Source: a virus
Direction: 5' to 3' (one strand)
Virus record (IMG/VR): IMGVR_UViG_3300036853_000468
Location: 1 to 57,729 of that record
Length of the DNA stretch: 57,729 nt
Both the position numbers and the translations under genes were made by a program. This document shows positions 53,867 through 57,729 of the stretch, in pieces. Each line of letters begins with the position of its first letter. Positions within the stretch are counted from its first letter, which is position 1. The notes below the pieces were generated by a model. It was given only the letters and a program-made list of their open reading frames with translations, searched no databases and was not told where the DNA came from.

Positions 53867-54421
53867 CTATTCATAATCGCTATAGTCTATGAAGCCCGCG
53901 TCCGCTTTCATGGCAGCCTCAGTCTGTTTGTGGTCTTCTGCAATAAGCACGCCCGATGTGCTCAATGCTTGCTCTCGTATGGCTTGCTCGTGTGCCTGTA
54001 AGAAGTTGAGGAGTTGAACAGTGTAGAATGTATTGTACTCTATCTCTTCGTCACCCCATCGCAAGCGGAGCATTTGACCGGAGGTCGGAGGTCTGTACCA
54101 GGAATGTGTATCCCCTGCTGGTACAATAGCGCCTTTTTGTAGCAGTCTGAAGGCGAGTGTGCTGTGTATGCTTGTATCAGCCCACAAAGCAAACGGCGGG
54201 TGCCCTATGGCTTTGATATAGCACTCCATACACACCTCTTCGGGACGGCTCCACTCCTGGGGGTACTCGTCGGCTGGATTGGGCTGAAACGTGAGCTGCT
54301 TGCCGGTCTCAAACAAGCACGCCCCGTAACTGCAAAAGGGTTTGCCACATTCGTCACAGGCATAGTTCGTTCCCTCGCAGCATGCGAGACAGGCTTGCTT
54401 AAACGTGAATTTGTATCCCAC
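53867..54421 (-). CDS. Hypothetical protein with zinc-finger N-terminus
   Basis: 184 residues. The N-terminus has CLACCEGTNYACDECGKPFC, SYGACLFETG and later RPEEVCMECYIKAIGHPPF, a cluster of four cysteine pairs. The rest includes LRLRWGDEEIEYNTFYTVQL, a strand-helix region, and an acidic tail (DAGFIDYSDYE). Unknown family. Confidence 0.62.
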   Translation of the reverse strand: MGYKFTFKQACLACCEGTNYACDECGKPFCSYGACLFETGKQLTFQPNPADEYPQEWSRPEEVCMECYIKAIGHPPFALWADTSIHSTLAFRLLQKGAIVPAGDTHSWYRPPTSGQMLRLRWGDEEIEYNTFYTVQLLNFLQAHEQAIREQALSTSGVLIAEDHKQTEAAMKADAGFIDYSDYE

Positions 54422-54436
54422 TGATTTCTCCTCTGA

Positions 54437-54838
54437 CTACACACTCAATACGCCGTTAACAACTTCCTCAAAGTGCGGTAATACCCCATTGGGCGCATCT
54501 AAGCAACACCACAAATGCAGGACATTATGTACATTGATATAGCGATCCTCTGTCGGAAAGACCTGATAGCATTCGCGATCCCCGATGAAGAGTTTGCGTG
54601 CTACAGCAAGGTCTTCCCATGTCGGCATCCTGTCGTTGGGCTTTGCGACAGAAACGTGGAGCCAACGCCTGCCATCAGCCTTGATGCTCACGTCTTCCAT
54701 CACGGTAATCCGCTGTCCTGCGAGCCGCTCCCAGATATGCCCCGTGCGGACCGTTGGCTGATGATGATCATAGATCCCTTCACCAATGTGCCAATCTTGC
54801 GGAGCTGGCAATCCTGACCACGTTTTTGTGGTATCCAT
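54437..54838 (-). CDS. DUF7694-like protein
   Basis: 133 residues from ATG 54838; an open frame to 55003 overlaps the excisionase gene. HIWERLAGQRITVMEDVSIK, RRWLHVSVAKPNDRMPTWED, LFIGDRECYQVFPTEDRYIN, LHLWCCLDAPNGVLPHFEEV fit a phage family (WLHVSxxxxxxxPTWExLxxxxxxFxGxxxxxxQVxPxxxxYVNxxxxxLHLW) that I know as DUF7694. Function unknown; often near replication and excision genes. Confidence 0.7.
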   Translation of the reverse strand: MDTTKTWSGLPAPQDWHIGEGIYDHHQPTVRTGHIWERLAGQRITVMEDVSIKADGRRWLHVSVAKPNDRMPTWEDLAVARKLFIGDRECYQVFPTEDRYINVHNVLHLWCCLDAPNGVLPHFEEVVNGVLSV

Positions 54839-54839
54839 G

Positions 54840-55082
54840 TCAGGCCACCTCCACAGAACCAAACAGCTTGTCCAGCGTTTCCCGTTTGATGCGGTAGACG
54901 TGACGCTTGCCACTATGGGGGAGGTAGACCGCTTCCATTGCTCCGCTTTTAATCCAGCGTCTGACTGTTGTATCGTCAACGCGTAAACGCTGTGCGACTT
55001 CATGAACGGTTAAGAGGTCGCTGCCTGCTTCCTGGCGACTTGCTGATCTCCGCTCTTTTGTCGTTCTTTCTGTGATGACCAT
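54840..55082 (-). CDS. xis: Excisionase-like HTH protein
   Basis: 80 residues. DLLTVHEVAQRLRVDDTTVR, RWIKSGAMEAVYLPHSGKRH, VYRIKRETLDKLF is an HTH_17/excisionase domain with recognition helix and wing. Close to the integrase and methyltransferase genes, it would give directionality to excision and may also regulate the operon. The CTCGTGA repeat array at 55294-55403 is the natural candidate for its binding sites. The symbol is by role and not by specific homology. Confidence 0.72.
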   Translation of the reverse strand: MVITERTTKERRSASRQEAGSDLLTVHEVAQRLRVDDTTVRRWIKSGAMEAVYLPHSGKRHVYRIKRETLDKLFGSVEVA

Positions 55083-55084
55083 GT

Positions 55085-55276
55085 TTATGCTCCTTCTTTT
55101 AGTACAGCGATGGCTTTTTGTATTTTTGTCATGATGCCCATCAGTATGCGAAGCAACGCAATGGATTCATCAGATGGTTTCGCATGCATTGTGTATCCCG
55201 CCATTGCAAGTACAAGAGCATTCACCTCATCTGATGTAAGCTCTATGGTGATGTTTTTGTCATCAATACCGGACAT
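55085..55276 (-). CDS. Hypothetical small helical protein
   Basis: 63 residues. NITIELTSDEVNALVLAMAG, YTMHAKPSDESIALLRILMG, IMTKIQKAIAVLKEGA: a short strand, then two or three helices. AAAAAGGAGG precedes the ATG. First gene of the leftward excision operon, two bases before the excisionase-like gene. Unknown family. Confidence 0.62.
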   Translation of the reverse strand: MSGIDDKNITIELTSDEVNALVLAMAGYTMHAKPSDESIALLRILMGIMTKIQKAIAVLKEGA

Positions 55277-55293
55277 AGCGTCCTCCTTTTTGA

Positions 55294-55403
55294 CTCGTGA
55301 ACGCTCGTGATAGCTCGTGATAGTGACTAGATTTTGTCAGCAACTTTGTCAGCTTAGCTCGTGATAGCTCGTGAAAATGGTGCTATCTCGTGAACGCTCG
55401 TGA
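55294..55403. repeat. Phased CTCGTGA repeats upstream of the excisionase operon
   Basis: CTCGTGA begins at 55294, 55304, 55314, then 55358, 55368, then 55387, 55397. Copies within each group are exactly 10 bp apart, one helical turn, which is typical of cooperative binding by an excisionase or regulator. The array lies directly upstream of the operon that encodes the excisionase-like protein and overlaps TTTGTCAGCTTA at 55346-55357. Confidence 0.75.
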
Positions 55404-56244
55404 AAGTGCTCAACTGGCTTCCGAGGCTGGTTTGTGCTTGATTCGCTGGCGACCGGTGAATTATACAAGAATACACAAGTCTTTTTCGCAATCCCTGTAC
55501 TGGCCTGTCTTCGCATGATGCAATAGCGGCGTCTGTCAGCTTATCTGTCAGCTTAGCCTCCGTGACTCAATATTTCCAATGAGCTGCAATCCTATCCACT
55601 CCGTGTAAGCCGGAGGGATCGCATTGGCAATTTCCTCCACTGTTTTCATCCAATCAATACCAAGCGCCTCACGTTGTGCTCGATCCTTTTGCCCAAAACT
55701 CCCTGCAATTGACCAGTACTCGCCATCTCCTGGTATCTTACTGGTTTTTGCTGCACGAAGTACGTGCTTAGGATGGGCAGGTACGATCAGAGGAACATTG
55801 CTCTCAAAGAGCCTATGGCGATAGGTTCTCAATCCGAACATTTCACCACAGAGCATGATCGGACAGTGCATGTGCCGCTTGGCTCCCACTACATTCTCGA
55901 TCACATAGGGCAAGCCCGACGCCTGAAACCGTTTGTATATAACGTCAATGAGCTGCTCGTACTTTTCCGCTGTGCCTGGCCGACACGCAGACATTATAGA
56001 GTAACCCTGACACGGAGGACTGGCCACCACCACATCAAAGCCATCTAGCGGATAGGTCAACGCGTTAGCCTGATGAAATTCAAACGGGTAGTGCGGTTGC
56101 GGCTCGATATCGACACCAACTACCTCAAAGCCTGCACGCGCATAGCCCACCGAGCACCCGCCCGCCTTACAGCAGAGGTCCAGTAAACGAGGTTTTTTAT
56201 GTTCCATCTTCTCTCCTCAGCGGATAGATCGCTTTGTCAGCTTA
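55335..56244. repeat. Dispersed TGTCAGC(TTA) repeats around the methyltransferase gene
   Basis: TGTCAGC occurs at 55335 (then A), and as TGTCAGCTTA at 55348, 55534, 55546 and 56235. Two copies touch the stop of the methyltransferase gene and one follows the stop of the integrase gene, so the methyltransferase gene is flanked by them. Confidence 0.65.
55548..56207 (-). CDS. C5 cytosine-specific DNA methyltransferase
   Basis: 219 residues, compact phage type. Motif I LDLCCKAGGCSVGYARAGF (SAM binding), motif IV SPPCQGYS with catalytic C66, motif VI VIENVVGA (ENV 104-106), motif VIII RTYRHRLFE (R127-R132), and a C-terminal IPPAYTEWIGLQLI for motif X-like. It would methylate cytosine in a short target, probably masking phage DNA from host restriction; the target recognition region is short. 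There is no cognate nuclease in the window. Flanked by TGTCAGCTTA repeats. Confidence 0.88.
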   Translation of the reverse strand: MEHKKPRLLDLCCKAGGCSVGYARAGFEVVGVDIEPQPHYPFEFHQANALTYPLDGFDVVVASPPCQGYSIMSACRPGTAEKYEQLIDVIYKRFQASGLPYVIENVVGAKRHMHCPIMLCGEMFGLRTYRHRLFESNVPLIVPAHPKHVLRAAKTSKIPGDGEYWSIAGSFGQKDRAQREALGIDWMKTVEEIANAIPPAYTEWIGLQLIGNIESRRLS

Positions 56245-57729
56245 CGCAAAAAGCACCTTTCCTAGTTCAGATATCGCCTGCACTTTCCTTTGCGCGATCA
56301 CGTGCAGGTATTTCAATGTTGTCTGAATCGACGTGTGCCCCATCAAGTCCCGTAACTCGACCAGCGTGGCCGAGACGGGATGGGTCAACATTAACGTCGC
56401 GAATGTATGCCGGAGATCGTGGAAACGAATATCTGGCAGACCTGCAAACTTGAGGCACTTCTTGAACATCTCACGAATGCCAGCCGACGTAAAGTAGCCC
56501 GCTGTTTGCCCACAGAAGATAAGATCTTTCTCGTTTACAATCTGCCGCAGCAGGTGATCGGCAAGTTGGTGTGCATGGTGTGCGTGCAGGCAGGCAACCA
56601 TTTCATCGGTGAGCGGTATATCTCTTCGGCTCCTCTTGGTTTTGGGGTCCGTCTCCTCGTAGCCGGTTTTTGGCGTGTAGGACAACGTGCGCCGGACATG
56701 CATGCGCTTCTGCGCGAAATCAATATCCGACCAGTGGAGACACTGAAGTTCCCCCATGCGTGCGCCGGTCGTTAGAGCCAGCATGAGCAAGCACTCATGC
56801 TTGTGGTATTGGTGATGCTCGCGGGTGAAGTATCCCGATCCTTCCCCACAAAACACAAGGTCGTGCTCGTTCACGATTTGCCGCCTCAGGTGGTCAGCCA
56901 GTTGCCACGCGTGGTGCGCACGTAACCGTGTGACCATTTCATCGGTGAGCGGTATATCTCTTCGGCTCTTCTTTAGCTTTGGGGCCGTCTCGACATAGCC
57001 GGTCCTGGCTATGTGGGACAACGTGCGCCGGATATGCATGCGCTTCTGCGCAAAATCAATATCCGACCAGTGGAGCGCCTGAATCTCCAAAGGCTGCATG
57101 CCGGTTGTGACCGTCAGCATGAGCATTAACTCATGCTGGTAACGATTGTCCCTGAGCATGGTGAGCAGCGTCCGAGCCTGCTCAAGATCAAGAAACTGCA
57201 TCTCCTCATCATCAACCCTGGGTAGGGTGATGTTTTGGCAGGGATTTTCTGCTAAGAGCTTATTTTTGACGGCATCATTGAGTGCCGATGCAATGATCTC
57301 GTGATGAAAGTGAATGGTTCCGGGTGCCAACCCTTCCTTTTGCTTTTTCCTGACGTAATCCAGAACGGCTTTTCGCGAGAGTTTCTTCAACTCCCACCCA
57401 CCCAGTTCAGGGATAATATGAACATTCAGACAACTTGACCACGTTCGGTCAGTGCTGGACTTTGCTTCGATTCTTTTCTCTTCCATCCACGCCTCCAGGT
57501 ACTCTCCCACCGTCTGCGAGGTGGGCGTGACACCACGCTCAATCTGCTGCTTTAACGCTTCAAGCTTTGCCAGGGCCTCCTTATATTTGGCCTGTTTTGT
57601 CCCCTTTGTGGAAGATGTTACCGTCTTGCGCCCGCCACCCGGCATCGTAACGGTCCCCTCCCATCGCTCGTGGGCCACACTGTAATATAAGGCTCCCTCC
57701 CCTTGCGGGCGTCTCGTTCCTGTTGTCAT
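56242..57729 (-). CDS. int: Tyrosine integrase with internal catalytic duplication
   Basis: 495 residues, longer than the usual 370-400. Arm-binding N-terminus (GEGALYYSVAHERWEGTVTM), SAM-like core-binding domain (EYLEAWMEEKRIEAKSSTDR), then a catalytic region duplicated: residues 199-309 and 311-421 align with an offset of 112. Copy 2 has the catalytic R324 (TTGARMGEL); copy 1 has Q212 (TTGMQPLEI). The remaining catalytic residues occur once: H437 and R440 (HDLRHTF), H465 (GHTS), Y474 (KYLHV). It integrates the phage genome. The start codon is the last base of the window. Confidence 0.92.
   Translation of the reverse strand: MTTGTRRPQGEGALYYSVAHERWEGTVTMPGGGRKTVTSSTKGTKQAKYKEALAKLEALKQQIERGVTPTSQTVGEYLEAWMEEKRIEAKSSTDRTWSSCLNVHIIPELGGWELKKLSRKAVLDYVRKKQKEGLAPGTIHFHHEIIASALNDAVKNKLLAENPCQNITLPRVDDEEMQFLDLEQARTLLTMLRDNRYQHELMLMLTVTTGMQPLEIQALHWSDIDFAQKRMHIRRTLSHIARTGYVETAPKLKKSRRDIPLTDEMVTRLRAHHAWQLADHLRRQIVNEHDLVFCGEGSGYFTREHHQYHKHECLLMLALTTGARMGELQCLHWSDIDFAQKRMHVRRTLSYTPKTGYEETDPKTKRSRRDIPLTDEMVACLHAHHAHQLADHLLRQIVNEKDLIFCGQTAGYFTSAGIREMFKKCLKFAGLPDIRFHDLRHTFATLMLTHPVSATLVELRDLMGHTSIQTTLKYLHVIAQRKVQAISELGKVLFA
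56464..57135 (-). repeat. Tandem 336-bp duplication in int
   Basis: Copy 1 at 57135-56800 and copy 2 at 56799-56464. Protein identity is high, with blocks such as HWSDIDFAQKRMH, RRTLS and SRRDIPLTDEMV common to both. Blocks of DNA are also nearly identical, e.g. around 56700-56735 and 57035-57070, so the duplication is moderately recent or maintained by conversion. Confidence 0.85.

Noticed and set aside
55294-55403. CRISPR array
   Set aside because: The repeats are 7 bp with 10-bp spacing and no unique spacers of 25-40 bp; no cas genes are present.

Overview
The window reads as a nearly complete temperate, long-tailed (siphovirus-type) phage genome. It opens with the start codon of one gene and ends with the start codon of a tyrosine integrase. 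Three kinds of protein are ones I associate with Ktedonobacteria (Chloroflexota): the XRE-plus-helical-repeat regulator at the left end, a small PH-like protein at 44191-44454 and a DUF6788-like zinc protein at 51828-52031. The host assignment is therefore an inference from remembered protein style. The phage identity is seen directly: both terminase subunits, portal, Mu F-type head protein, scaffold, capsid, tail tube, tail chaperone with frameshift, tape measure, hub, fibre, holin and amidase lie in one colinear leftward run.

Layout from left to right. 1-1410: XRE/helical-repeat regulator, closed by a bidirectional terminator. 1601-4920: leftward operon with DUF262, endonuclease VII-like and DUF488 proteins. 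4921-5104: divergent promoters. 5105-7932: rightward RusA resolvase and primase-helicase, followed by an iteron cluster (7931-8107). 8172-9344: two more promoter/operator sites of the same style around small genes. 9669-38437: the leftward late operon, read from its promoter at 38509-38537: terS, terL, portal, head, neck, tail tube, tail chaperones, tape measure, hub, fibres, small accessory genes, then amidase and holin. It is interrupted by one gene on the opposite strand (18539-18979). 38596-44009: a leftward block with sliding clamp, ArdC-like antirestriction protein and a replication protein whose gene carries a 22-bp iteron array. A second divergent control region (41610-41731) lies in its middle. 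44615-45056: the CI-like repressor and its divergent promoters. 45057-49637: rightward early operon (SWIM finger protein, DUF932, Rad52-like annealing protein, SSB-tailed small protein), with a stem-loop ahead of most genes and a strong terminator. 55276-49702: leftward operon from an excisionase-like protein to an HTH-HerA fusion. 55294-57729: phased repeats, a C5 cytosine methyltransferase and the integrase.

How it works together. Lysogeny would rest on the repressor at 44615, integrase at 56242 and excisionase at 54840. Replication would use the initiator at 42861, primase-helicase at 5542, sliding clamp at 38596, annealing protein at 47531 and RusA at 5105. Counter-defence is well represented: an Acb2/Tad1 hairpin domain (cyclic-nucleotide sponge family), an ArdC-like protein and a methyltransferase.

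Most unusual points: (1) the Acb2/Tad1 gene is fused to a second domain, carries its own internal ribosome-binding site, and has its conserved tail displaced into another frame at a run of five A; (2) the integrase contains a 112-residue tandem duplication of catalytic sequence in which the first copy has lost the catalytic arginine; (3) a 22-bp iteron array lies inside the replication gene; (4) helically phased CTCGTGA repeats lie upstream of the excisionase operon; (5) three separate operator families are visible; (6) an HTH-HerA fusion retains an internal start site.
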